From Polytrichum commune (Eukaryota; Streptophyta; Polytrichopsida; Polytrichales; Polytrichaceae): DNA of 64,000 nucleotides. The position numbers were made by a program, and so were the translations under genes. Shown here piece by piece: positions 47,266 to 58,566 of the stretch; the first letter of the stretch is position 1; every line of letters begins with the position of its first letter. The notes under the pieces are model-generated. The model did not search any database. It worked only from the letters and a program-made list of their open reading frames with translations, and had not been told where the DNA came from. The stretch spans positions 40,639,081 through 40,703,080 of the forward strand of contig OX485809.1 of NCBI GenBank assembly GCA_950295325.1. Reading direction: 5' to 3'.

Positions 47266-47395
47266 CAATCATAGCCTTCAACCTAATAACTTATCAAGTG
47301 GTGAGCTTGTTCCTAATAAACGAAGTTGGGCAAAAAGGGAAAACTCATCCGTTTTTGAAGCTTCAAGTCTTCAATAAACAAGTACAGTACAATAA

Positions 47396-47626
47396 ATATT
47401 GGATTTTCTGTCACTTACTGTTTCGAAATTACGCAATGCTATAACTGTTTACATTATATCTTTTTTCTTTTCTTCTCTTTTTTTATCAACAAATATCGAA
47501 TTGGTTTGTTTGGGCATTACAGGACATGAACGTCGTTACTTGGTAAAACATTTCATTAACAGTATAAACACAAGGCACTGTGTTACTTCATATAGTAAGT
47601 GACACGAAATATCATGTTTAGTGTAG
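47396..47626 (+). mobile_element. MITE, family B, copy 2
   Basis: Begins near ttttctgtcacttactg and ends gtgacacgaaatatcatgtttagtgtag. Internal words atcaacaaatatcgaattgg, ttgtttgg and aacatttcattaac match the other family B copies. Non-coding. Confidence 0.75.
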
Positions 47627-47971
47627 GTCTAGAAACCTCACTCTCCAGTCAAACCCACAGAACTCAAAAGACACCCATGACGCTTGAAACTAACAATTAA
47701 AGTGCACTAAAAAAGCAAGAATTTTGTAATAGGATGCTTGCCGCACATGTGTGTCCGAACACCCGACACCAAAGTCTTGGATATGGAGCATGCACTTCCA
47801 ATGGCCTTTTCTGGCAGCCACGAATGCAAGCAAGCACTCACTAACCGACATATGGAGCATGGTACTCAAACTTTGGGGTAAGCAAGAGACTGTAACTTAG
47901 CTTGTGAATCTAGTACACCAAAACATCCGATTTAGTGTGGTATTTACATTGATGTGCCATCTTCATTAGAT

Positions 47972-48190
47972 CGTTTGTGGTATTTATTGTCCCTTACTAT
48001 TTGGAGTTACACTGTGCTGTAACCTGTTACTATAAGATCTCATTTCTTACCAACAAAGGTCAAATTGGTTGTCTGGACACTACATAACATTAAAATCTTT
48101 ACTTGGTAAAAATTTGCATTAACAACATAATGTTATAGCAATGCGTAACTCCAAATAGTAAGCGACACTAAATATCATAAACGGTGTAGT
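47972..48190 (+). mobile_element. MITE, family B, copy 3 (best preserved)
   Basis: Left end cgtttgtggtatttattgtc; right end, inverted, CTACACCGTTTATGATATTT. This is the intact reference against which the split copy (25,310-25,462 plus 32,663-32,738) can be aligned. Its central agatctcatttcttaccaac and catttgcattaacaacataatg-type words are continuous here. Confidence 0.8.
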
Positions 48191-48584
48191 GGTCTCCATG
48201 TACTAGCAAGGTGCAAGTTGTGTCATATGGCAACCTCTCTAGTTGCCACTGTCAAGTGATTGCAAGACATTTAACGTGAGTTAATGATGTAAAGTATGGG
48301 TTATACTAAATTGGATGTTGCGTTGTAGTGGTTAGAGAGTCCACTATATTCAGATGTGAAACTAAGCCAACTATTCAAAAAATGACCATATCTATCACTA
48401 CCAACATTTGAATCCTAGGAAAATGTTAGGAGTCGCTAGAAGAAGAATGCGAATCCACTACTGTGATAAATTTGCGCATTTTCTAGTGACGTGCGACAAG
48501 TTTCCAGTGACGCAGAATGATCGCCTTGAACTTGTACGCTAGTAGTGTGTCCATTCAAACAAATTGTTGGCACCCATAGAAGTA
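48191..48584. other. Intergenic DNA, nothing recognised
   Basis: About 390 bp between a family B and a family C MITE, with no gene-like frame. Confidence 0.45.
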
Positions 48585-48964
48585 CTACACTAAATATTAT
48601 ATTTAGTGTCACCAATTCTAATTGTCTTGCTCGATACTAATTGTAAACCGCAGTGTAGTGTCACCACCATTGAATGTTAACCCAACATTACTTGTCATTC
48701 CTTGTAAATTTTTTTGGAGGGATTATAGATTTACAGCATTGCAATTACTGTTACTTTGCAAGTGATTTTTCATCCAAATTTCAGTCATCCGTGACAATAT
48801 TTCATCACAAGTGGCTGACAAGAGAAGGTAGGATTTTGGCCAATGGATAAACTCATCGATCATCCGTGACAATATTTGTCCACTTATACATACGAAGTGT
48901 CATCCAAAACGTTACCAGAGTGACATAAACTACCATATGACACTAAATACCATGTTTAGTGTAG
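48585..48964 (+). mobile_element. MITE, family C, copy 3 (best preserved)
   Basis: Both terminal repeats are clear: CTACACTAAATATTATATTT on the left and the inverse CTACACTAAACATGGTATTT on the right. The interior holds a direct repeat of catccgtgacaatattt about 85 bp apart. Non-coding, 380 bp. Confidence 0.85.
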
Positions 48965-49064
48965 CTATAGCTATAGCTCGTATTGTAGTCTGGTTTACAA
49001 TAGCGAATATACATGTGCACAATGGGAATGTGACTGGAGCCGGTGCTGTGGGTTTCAGGCAAAA

Positions 49065-49086
49065 CTATATATATATATATATATAT
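49065..49086. repeat. (TA)n microsatellite
   Basis: About eleven TA dinucleotides, 100 bp beyond a family C MITE. Confidence 0.95.
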
Positions 49087-49537
49087 GAATGCATAGGCAT
49101 CATGAGTCCAGTGTTGCGCTTTTACGTTCAAACCACAAGTGATGACAACTTACTTAAATTCTCTTGCACTTAACAAGTTCATCAGGAAATAATTTGTACA
49201 CACAACATGATCAGAGAGCATCAACTTGACTTTCAACCTGCAAACACCGTTTCAGGCACTTGGAGTGTGCACTTGGAGTGTCATGAGAGATTCGGAGTTC
49301 AGGTGGTGGAGCATGCAGAGCAAGGCAGATATTCTGCGAAGGGAATCCACCGAGATGGGAAAAGTGTGGCTTAGCTAGGTTGAGGCCATGGGGCCAGCTT
49401 TTTACACGCCTTGCTTGCGAGTACATTGATTGACTGGTGAGGGATTTTACAAGGTTTGATTGTACGTCCTCATTTGTGGCCTACAGTGTTGTCGAAACTG
49501 CCTCTAAAGGCACATTGTTCATAAAAAAGGCTTGCTT

Positions 49538-49760
49538 CTAAAGCTCCTCACAAAGACGGTAACAGCGTTCCCAAGCAGCCGGTAAACCAGAAAGAGAATC
49601 ATAAAACTTGAGAATGTGGAGAAAACTTTCCTCAGATAGATGTAGACAATGGTAGGTATATCCAACTTGACAACATAGTGTCACTAGATGCATGCATGGT
49701 CTTTTTATGATCGATAGAGCATCGGCGAATACGCCCCTCACATGTTCCCAGACATAATGG
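49538..49760 (-). CDS. Unrecognised coding-like exon (C-terminal)
   Basis: The minus-strand frame reads VRGVFADALSIIKRPCMHLV and continues for about 67 codons to a stop at 49,538-49,540, ending with AWERCYRLCEEL. The amino-acid mix (Leu, Cys, His, buried and charged residues alternating) looks like an alpha-helical protein and is better than typical random frames in this window. I do not recognise the family. It may be the last exon of a gene whose earlier exons are at 49,800-50,185 and 50,280-50,450. Confidence 0.3.
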
Positions 49761-49989
49761 GTTCGTGTCCATGTCAGTGGACATAGATTTTATCAAATTT
49801 CCCACATGTCATGCTTAGGTTTGTAAGTAACCAAACTCTGAAAACCATTTTTTTGGGTGCGTGGGGAACATTGGGTTTCAGCATTTTCCAGCTTTCTAAC
49901 TTACTTATTGAACGGGACACCCCAATCAGAGCACACGACTGCACTATCTTGCAATCAATCAATTGTTGGATCTGTCTGCAGCTGACAGA

Positions 49990-50450
49990 CTGACAAGGAG
50001 GCAGATTCCAAAGCACTAAGGAGTCTAAGTGCAACAGGCGATTCTGTGACATGGAAAACGATACATTTTGAGGTTGGGTATAAGTGTGAAAACCTCCCAT
50101 TTCTCTGTAGAAGCTGTAGCTGAATCTATACAAAGAATCCCAAGGAAAAGGAGAACTAGGTCGCACAACAAGACTTTTAAACATATCCTCGTCGTATAAT
50201 TACCAATTTTTTTTCTCAGAATACAGCCAAACTTATACTCCTAGATCTAGGGACTAACCTCTTTATTCTCTTCTGGCATGTCCTTGTGCACGGACCCAAA
50301 GATTTCAAGCAGCTCAAGCATTTCTAGTCCTAGAGGCAACATGAGCAGGGCCTGAGAGAATGACATCACGTTGTACACCAAACAACGAACACAAAGGGGT
50401 GCTAAATTGGGTACCATTCCTTTACATGGGAGTAGTGCCTCCATGTATCC
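49990..50450 (-). CDS. Unrecognised coding-like exons (two)
   Basis: Two open stretches on the minus strand. The first, about 50,450-50,262, reads MEALLPCKGMVPNLAPLCVR and on to IFGSVHKDMPEENKE, followed by a good donor-like GTTAGT. The second, about 50,200-49,990, reads MFKSLVVRPSSPFPWDSLYR and on to LVLWNLPPCQ, followed by further open frame to 49,774. The short GMVPNLAPLC and IFGS words faintly recall the plant Mediator subunit MED33, but this is too weak to name it. No start or complete gene model could be built. Upstream sequence (50,690-50,830) is a dispersed repeat. Confidence 0.3.
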
Positions 50451-50499
50451 CGCAAATCCATTCTAGATGAGCACTATAAATTGTGCATCCCATGATCAA

Positions 50500-53326
50500 A
50501 ATCAATATCTTCAAAAGATACTCAAAGGTTACATAGAAATAGATAAAGCAAAGATTCTATTTGATAAAAGATTGTAAAGTTATTGATAGTTGATTTCCTT
50601 ATAGAAGGGTGTTGAAATTCACCACTAAAAAAGTTCCATATTTGAAGGTGCAAGAAGTTTAGTAGGGAGAGAGCATCTTTAAATTGACGATAATTAGAAT
50701 CTATTGAACCTAGAATAATTAACACGAATTTAAGCACGTAGTCCTCTTTAAAACACGCGTCTTTTTGGTTTCCATCCTTACATCCACACCTGACCACACA
50801 CCATTCAAACATAGGTGTCCTTTCATGACGATTAGCTGAGTCTAGTGCCATGCTTATGTAGAGAACCTCAACTTCGGTGGAACCTCCATGCCTTTGAAGA
50901 CATTTGGCGAATTGCACAAGGTGTTTCACCTGTATTGCAACAGCTTTCCAGCAACATTGTTTCACAATGACCTCCAAGTCCACAAATACCACGAGGAACT
51001 GTATACATGATAGCTAGATAGATACTACAACATTCGGTAGAGTGTTGACAACCGAAAGAGTTTCAGAGAGAATAAAAGTTGCATCAAATGAGTACAAATC
51101 TCCCTCAAATCTCCGAAGTGAGGACAATCCTCTGTAGTGTCAACAAGGTCGCCGCTGGAATGTTGGGAGGAAGTCCATTAGGTCACAGCTGAGTGCAATG
51201 GATCGAGGGTGGGGAGGACACTGACTTGACATTCTTTTGACAAAGAGCGAGTAGCATGAGGTGGAATTGTCTTCATGCTGCTGCTTGTACACTTTGTTTT
51301 GAGTTATAAGAGCACCCCGGTGGTCTTTATTTTTTCTGTCACCTCGTTCTCTCTTTCGTCAATTTGTCACGAAGGATGCTTGATTTTCCAACCTCATGCC
51401 AACAAAGCATACCTGTCCTGCTTAGGTTTGAGCCAGACCTAAATCACAGAGAGAACCTCAACTTTGGTGAACCCCACATTCTTACGTAAGGATGTCTGAT
51501 TTGTTGATCTGTTTTGTTCTATGAATCCTCAAAATTAGAAATTGATTTTGAAAGCCCAAGAAGTCAAAGGGTTTTTAGGACTAGAAGTACATCAAGATGG
51601 TTTCTAAATCATGGCTAGTTCCCTAGAGTAACCGGAGTGCAATGTAGTGGCCTTAGTGAGATATAGGCTAAAATCAACTTGATGGTCCAATTGGAACCAA
51701 TTGGAAGAAAGATTTTAAATTTTCTAGTATTACATTTTGAAATAGAAAGGGAAGGAATGTTTGTTCGTCTCTCATAGTTTTTTTTCTTCCATATAGAGTG
51801 GAACTTGGCGCATCTAATTCGGGAGATAAATTTGGCCGATCCTCATTGGACATACTTATTGGGCGTTCTATTAATATAGCACACCCCCTCCGTAAACATT
51901 TTAGGAAAGAAAAATTCAAAACAAACACATCACCAACACCAAGCACTTTGGTGTTGTGCATGCTTTGAGACACAAAATTGAAGCCTCCCCAATTGTCACA
52001 AAAGCATTGAGTTTTCTAGCTATGGCATCTCCCCACGCCCTACCACTTCTTCCTCTCTTCTCACTTTCTACAAATCTTACCTATTGAACTGAACTAAAGC
52101 CTTTCCAATTCCACCTTGCTCACCATTGCAAGCATGTTGTAGCACCAACCCCATCCCCAAGGCCATGTTTGAAATGCGCACATATATCCACACAAAATGA
52201 ACAAATTGTAGAATAAGAAGCAAGCAAAGCAATTGCTTGCGTCTAACACCCCTCCCACACATGCTGCACTTTGCCGCATAGTAGTGCACAACAAAAAAAT
52301 AGCCCAACCTTCTTTGACTTTGTACATGCTCCACCACCGAGTCTTTGCGGGCTAATAAAAACCCTGTAGTGCCGTTGACCACTGTTCTCCACCCCTATCC
52401 CTAGGTAGAAAAGTTGCCACCTTCCTCAACATTGACTTCATGGAGGTCGCCAACTATGAGCCTTACCCTATACTATGAACACTTATCGACCCCCTCCCCC
52501 AACCAAGGGTGGAAAAAACCCAACTGGTTTTGGCTGATGCATTGGGTTTTTGGTTTTAATGCAAAACACCCAATATCTGCAAATAAAATCATATTTTTAT
52601 TCCAACACTCAACACTCGGCACTTGGCACCGCCATTGGCGGACATTGGATCCTCTGCCCTATAATCTCAACTTATTTATAATTAAACTGGATTTTGTTGG
52701 ACCTCAGATGATTGGATTTTTTTGAAAAAGTATGAAAAACCCAACTCTAAAAAACCGCGTGGTGCTAACCTTGCCCCCAACCAATCACCACAATGTTTTT
52801 CCCATAAATTCCAAAGAGGCCGGTCCAACTAATCAACAGAGAGACACACTACTCATTTGGCACGATTCATTTACCTCTCTTATGTGCCTATTATCCACCT
52901 TAAAGACCTACACAAGCATGTTTTGTAACTTCCAATCGCTTTATGAAATATCCATTTCAATGAATCATGTCAAACTTCAAATGATTTTGATTATGCATGT
53001 AGTTATTATAGATTTATATAAGTAAATGCTTTGAAACAGTTTTGTGTAGATTAAAATTCGATTTATGTATACATAACTGTTTGGATGTTGTCTGAAAGTC
53101 ATAACTTGTTAAGTCTTCACTTCTTAAATGTTGTAAAAAAAAAAAAAAAATCCATGTTAAATAGGTAAGCATTAATTAACCAACTCTAGTTGGTATTTAA
53201 AAGTGCTAAAACCGTGCAGATATTACAGGTTAAATATGGGAATTTCCTTGGTATTACATTATACGCCCTATTACAAGTCCATTTGATGATCATACACATT
53301 CTATTCGTAGTTTATGATAAGATTTC
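50500..53326. other. Intergenic DNA, no supported gene
   Basis: A 156-codon minus frame (50,522-50,992) runs across the dispersed repeat at 50,690-50,830, which argues against its being a gene in full, although its first part (from VFVDLEVIVKQCCWKAVAIQ to about 50,830) looks more protein-like. The phrase gagaacctcaactt recurs at 50,858 and 51,451. An A-run lies at about 53,135. Frames at 51.7-53.0 kb have no motifs. Confidence 0.4.
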
Positions 53327-53548
53327 TACACTATTTTGTCTAATTACTGTGGGTTACCATTTGGAGTTACGCATTACTATAATATTTTACTGAGAGTATC
53401 ACTTTTAAACAAATAACATAAGTGGTTAGTATGCACATTGAATAATATAATATCACTCAGTTGGTTAAAAACAATAATTGTTGGTAAAAAGTTATAGCAC
53501 CACGTAACTCTGAATGATAACCCACACTAATTAGACAAAACAATGTAG
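53327..53548. mobile_element. 222-bp MITE, diverged family B relative with about 52-bp inverted ends
   Basis: The left end starts CTACACTATTTTGTCTAATT and continues to gttacc.tttggagttacgc. The right end, inverted, starts CTACATTGTTTTGTCTAATT and continues gtgggttatcattcagagttacg. The inner part of each arm (ggagttacgca) is that of family B; the outer 20 bases are different. Confidence 0.8.
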
Positions 53549-56500
53549 TTGATGGTATTATTGCATTGATATAGACACCATACAATCACCAAATTGGTCA
53601 CGAAGGATGTAGGCTTAGGCGATCTACTCAATATTGTGATTTTCTAACATAATCATGTAAAAACTGCGATTTGCACTCTAGACTTAACACAACATTGCAC
53701 AAATTCTGCTCGATACACTAAATAGTCATATTATTGTGGGCCACAATAATTCTCTAGAGCCCATGCTAATTTTCATAATGAGAATAAATGTGGACCACAT
53801 TAATTTTCAACCCACACTAAATTTCTAACAAAAAACTAGCGTGGGCCACAGTAAATGTTTCTAGAAATTTAGTGTGGGCGATTATTTTATTTTGTGCTAC
53901 TTTTTTTCTAATATTAATATTCAATGTGTTGGTTGGAAGTCTTCATGAAGACTTAGGAAAAGATCCGGGGTCTTGGACCCACATTAAATCCACCTCAACT
54001 AGAAAATTAGTGTGGCCCGTGCTAATTATATCCATGCAAATTTTCTCATGCTAAAAAGAGAGGTTTTGGAGCAATTGTTGAGCCTGCTTTGCACCATATT
54101 CTCAAAGCTATAAATCTCACATCCTCTTCTCAGGGACGACGTTTGACCTATGAGTTATTTTATACTAATTACAAAGTTTCGAGGCATCATTTCATATGAC
54201 TGGAAATTGTCAGATATACTTACATTTAGAGGTTGCCTCTACGTACGCCGTGAACGTTTTTAAGTTTCAGAATGCACTGTTGCAATTACAAGTTTGTGGG
54301 GATAAAAACATGGACCTCGTTTCATTGCTGGTATTAAAACACCACACTGTAATTCTAAAAGGAATGGCAACACTTGTAACGATCAAGAAAGAAAATCAAG
54401 CCACAGAGGACCATGGATTTTGTACAAACTCAATATGGGCTGAAGAAAATTGTAACTAGAATTATGCTCGTGTACATAGTTAAAACGGAATGAACAAGTA
54501 TTAGAGTTCTACCAAATCCCAAACTTGTTCACTCAATCGAGCCAATATAAAAGGAGTCTTTATGGGAATAATAGATGCAACAAACTCCGAATTGATGGTG
54601 TGGTTGGGGGCATGTTTCTGGGTGGCACAAAATGCGAACTATTGCGACTAGAAATAGACACGCAAACTTGACCAAGACCAAAATCACACTAAGCAGTGAA
54701 AGATGTAATTTTGTGCACCCTCCTCTCTCACGGCGATATTGTTTATATTGATAGTCTTTGGCATGTCGGTGAAATTTGAAGTTATATCCATGTTTTATGA
54801 GTTTGTAGTTTAGCATAATGCACATGAAAGAGGCAACAATTTTTTTGACAATTTTGTTTAACCATGAACACACATTTGAATTGCAAGCACCGGTTGTTTT
54901 GTCCTCCACATACACAGACCCTAATGCAACGTTATTTACTCAATTAGCTCCTCATGTGCCCTTGCATTATATTAATTTTGAAATGAAAACTTTGAACTTT
55001 CTTTTGAAGTTGCTTGTGTAGTATTATCTGCTACTACCAAATAGAAAATAGTCCCCCAATTGTTAAAGTGCAAGAGGTTGGATTGCGCCACCACAGTGTG
55101 TATCACTCCTTCAAAAGACAACATACAATCCAATTAGTTGGTACATTTTGGTTGTGAATAGCGACGCTTTGCCCAGTTTTCCATTGTGACGTGTCTAAAA
55201 ACATTTTGGAATGTTGTCGCCAAGTCATCAAAGCTTCACAAGGAAGCTTGTGAAGCTTTGATGATTTGATCCAAAGATGGATTTTGGTGTTTTTGCATTA
55301 TTTTCCTCTTCGTTGCCCCCACCACTATCATGATCCAGTGAATATTCATCCTTGTGGAACCCACTTCTAAAGATTGACACAACCTTTCTAAGAATCAACA
55401 CAATCTAGTTCAAGCCCAACAAGGTTCATGCCTCCCGTTTGTTGTGGTTCCATTGCAACACTTGTGTCATAAGCAGAGGTCATCGACAAGATATAGTTCG
55501 GAACAAGTTAATAATAATTCCTCAGCAAACCATGGAAGTGTTATAATAACTTGAGCATCAAATGTAAAACTATGATATAATAAGGTGTAATATGCATATT
55601 CTTATTCAAGAAGATTTTTGGAAACTCTTATTAAATCCTAAGGCCCATGCTAAATGATTTCCTTTATTCTATTCTTACTAGTGTCCATTGCTCGCAGAGG
55701 TCAACTATGTCAAATAAGACACCATTGAATTCATCTCCTTATGTTCTCTGCAACAAGACCAGATTCATTGAGAACCAGATTTGTGGAAGAAAAATAAGCA
55801 TAACAAACAAATGAAAAAAAAACTGTTGATTATAAAACGGATGTTGCCGGCCCGTTGTTGTGGAAATGTTGTGTCCATTTGCAACTTGGGATCTACTTAC
55901 ATCAGATACAAAATTGTTGTGGATGACCACCACGACTTCACCACTCCCTTTCTGTGCAAATGAAGTGGTGGATCTAGACAAACTGGTTGTATCTTGATCT
56001 CCAGGACCATCTACTGGTATTTGTTGCACAATAGATTATTGTGAGGGGGATGCATCTCCCACTTCAACACTTGAAGCATCTTGTCCTTCCATAATCAAAT
56101 GCTGCATAGAAATGATCTCATCAACATTACACACACAGAGATGAAGTTTGAATCAGTGAAAAACAAGTGTACTAGGGCTTCAGACCCTGTCAGCTTGTTC
56201 TTCCTCTAGGACAAGCTACGCATGCATATTGCATCAACATTGCTACTTCCGGGTTGGTCAAACTTGTTCTCTAGGAATTCAGTTCTTCAAGATTGGTTTC
56301 TGCAACTTGATTCACCCTCGAATTCACGCAATGTGCTCATTGGCAACAGGCACATTGATGTACATAAACAGAAGTTTGCTTAGATATTTTGACCACAAGG
56401 TGGACCTTGAATGCAACTTATATTGTTGAATTCTAGGTCTGTAATTAAACCCTTGGTCCAGTGATCAAGTATAGCTAAGAATAGCCATCCTTAACTGAGG

Positions 56501-56966
56501 CCGATATATCTGTAAGAATGTCAATGTGACCTTGAAAGATGCTTTGAACCAATTACATTAGTTGGTTGTTCATGGCTCATGTGGCATCACTAGAGAGAGC
56601 CAAGGCCAAAGGTCCGGGGAGAAAGTTGAGGAGGCAATTATTCTAACAATTAAATCCAAAATCAACAAGGCAATGATCATTGTAACTTCCTCTTTGAGCC
56701 CAAGACCTAAACCAATAATAGATTGTAATTTACAAGACGGGCCTCATCATCAACCACAACCACTGCAAGGATTCACTCAAGACAAGTGTGAATGGAGAAC
56801 ACCTAGATGTGGTTGATTTTGGTAATTAACCACAACCTCCTATGTAATGTAAACGACATTGTAGACAACTTCCCATAAAATGCGTAAAATATGCTTGTCT
56901 TCACTCCCCGGATGCATCAATAGGAAGGACGATCAGTGAGGTCAAATCCACTCTTCAACTACATAG
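53549..56966. other. Intergenic DNA, no gene
   Basis: Between 53,700 and 54,010 the words gtggacca, gtgggcca and cacactaaa or their inverses recur many times, forming short stems (for example around tttctagaaatttagtgtggg). 53,890-53,990 is the inverted partner of 33,230-33,330. Frames of up to 128 codons (54,529-54,915 minus) show no motif. Confidence 0.45.
55225..55264. other. Perfect 18-bp hairpin with GAAG loop
   Basis: TCATCAAAGCTTCACAAG, then GAAG, then the exact inverse complement ending GATGA. The hairpin stands alone in sequence without other terminal-repeat features. In DNA it could be a cruciform, or in RNA a strong stem; it is not followed by a U-run and has no adjacent gene. Confidence 0.85.
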
Positions 56967-57558
56967 TGTTCTCCCTCTTTAGTATGACACATTTGGGAAA
57001 TACAAAAAAAGTTGTATTATGGAGGTGTCGTCTTCTCATTAATATGACAAATGGCGTAAAGTTGTCGTATTATCGAGTGAATACGAAAACATAAGTAATA
57101 TGAGCTTAAAATATATATACAACGAGTTTAAGCAATATAGATGCTATGAAATAATAACATATAACTTCAAACAAATACAAAAATTCTCAAGAACTCTTGA
57201 AATAAGAGTACCAAGATCATTGTTGTTGCTTATCCAAGTTAGCAACTGTCACGTTATCTAAATTTCCTACTAACTTTTGAAAATTAATAATTTCATTAAC
57301 ACCAAAATATAAAGAGTTTTGTGATAAAAAAAACTAGACAACACTGATGCATGACATTTAGCAACATACTATTATTTCATACTAGCTATATTGCTTAAAC
57401 TCGTTGTATATGTATTTTAAGCTCAAATTACTTAAGTTTTTGTATTCCCTCGATAACACGACAACTTTACACCATTTGTCATATTAATGAGAAGACGACA
57501 CCTCGATAATATGACTTTTGTGTGTTTCCCAAACGTGTCATACTAAAGAGGGAGAACA
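56967..57558. mobile_element. 592-bp element with about 200-bp inverted repeats
   Basis: The left arm, about 56,967-57,165, and the right arm, about 57,355-57,558, are inverted copies with about 90% match: TGTTCTCCCTCTTTAGTATG, aggtgtcgtcttctcatta, aatatgacaaatgg, acaacgagtttaagcaatat and more. Only about 190 bp are not in an arm. The end CTCCCTCTTTAG resembles Stowaway-type termini, but I cannot find a clean TA duplication. The hAT element starts 65 bp to the right. Confidence 0.85.
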
Positions 57559-57622
57559 GTACAAGTTACTGCAAATTTAGTATGGAGAGCATGTCTTGCA
57601 TGAATAATATGTATCGCATAGG
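57559..57622. other. 64-bp spacer with left hAT target duplication
   Basis: CGCATAGG at 57,615-57,622 is the left copy of the 8-bp duplication made by the hAT insertion; the right copy is 62,206-62,213. Confidence 0.9.
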
Positions 57623-58178
57623 CAGTGCTCAAAATTGAAGTCTTCAGTGCCCTTCAAATGGGTTTTGGGACTTCAAAAAATACCTCAAGGAAAACAACCC
57701 TTCAAAACATAATCCTCATGTCTAAGTGCTCCCGTCACTTGAAGTGCTGGATAAATAGTACCCTTCAAGTACTGTTCATCATCTCAAGTAGCTGTTTAAC
57801 TCCGGCTGTCTAACTTTGGGCTCCAGATCTTAGATCCAGATGGGAATTAGTTCAAAACTTGAGAATTCCGATTCCCGAATGATTCAGCTTCTAAGTTCCG
57901 GTGGTTTGAACTTTGAAGCTTCCGATCAGTTAGACCAGTCAAGCTTCTGATTCAGTCTGGTGTAGTTTATACTTTCTAAGTTTCTCTTAAACTTCAAAGT
58001 TTCGGTGATCTGGGACCACTCAAGCTTCTGATTCAATCTGATGTAGCTTATACAAATCCTTTCGGTGCAGCTTATTCTTTCGGAGGGAGTATTCAATCGA
58101 TCAGGAGTTTTGACGAGGACTCGAGGAGGGAGTATTCGAAGTGGGTGAGTGGGATCAGTATATTGCTTATACAGATTG

Positions 58179-58196
58179 TGTGTGTGTGTGTGTGTT
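58179..58196. repeat. (TG)n microsatellite in the hAT 5' region
   Basis: About nine TG dinucleotides, upstream of the transposase frame. Confidence 0.9.
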
Positions 58197-58566
58197 GTGG
58201 AGGGATCGTATGAAGGGTGTATGTTTGAGGTCAAGTTTGTGCAACTGGGATATATGATAATCTGTTAGGTTTTGGCTTGACATGTGTTTTGAGTGCCGCT
58301 GCAATCAACTCATTGTTTTCACGCTCGAGTTGCAAATGTGCAAAATCCAAAGCCCACTGAAAAATTAATGAGGAACAAAAATTTGATTCACGAACTAAAT
58401 TTCGATCGCTGTTCTGAACTAATAAACATTACCAGTCAGCCTTTTTCACAATTTAACTTACCTAGACTAATGTCATGCAGTTTTTTAACTTGGAGATTTT
58501 GCTGGCGTGCCTGTTGCAGTAGAGCTCCATTGCTAGTATTGTATCTCTCTCTTGTGAACACGGTGC

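Noticed and set aside
49990-50450. Mediator subunit MED33 exon
   Set aside because: Only two short words agree; spacing and neighbours do not follow the family as I know it.
50522-50992. 156-codon minus frame as a complete gene
   Set aside because: Its middle is a copy of a dispersed repeat also found at 40.8 kb and elsewhere.
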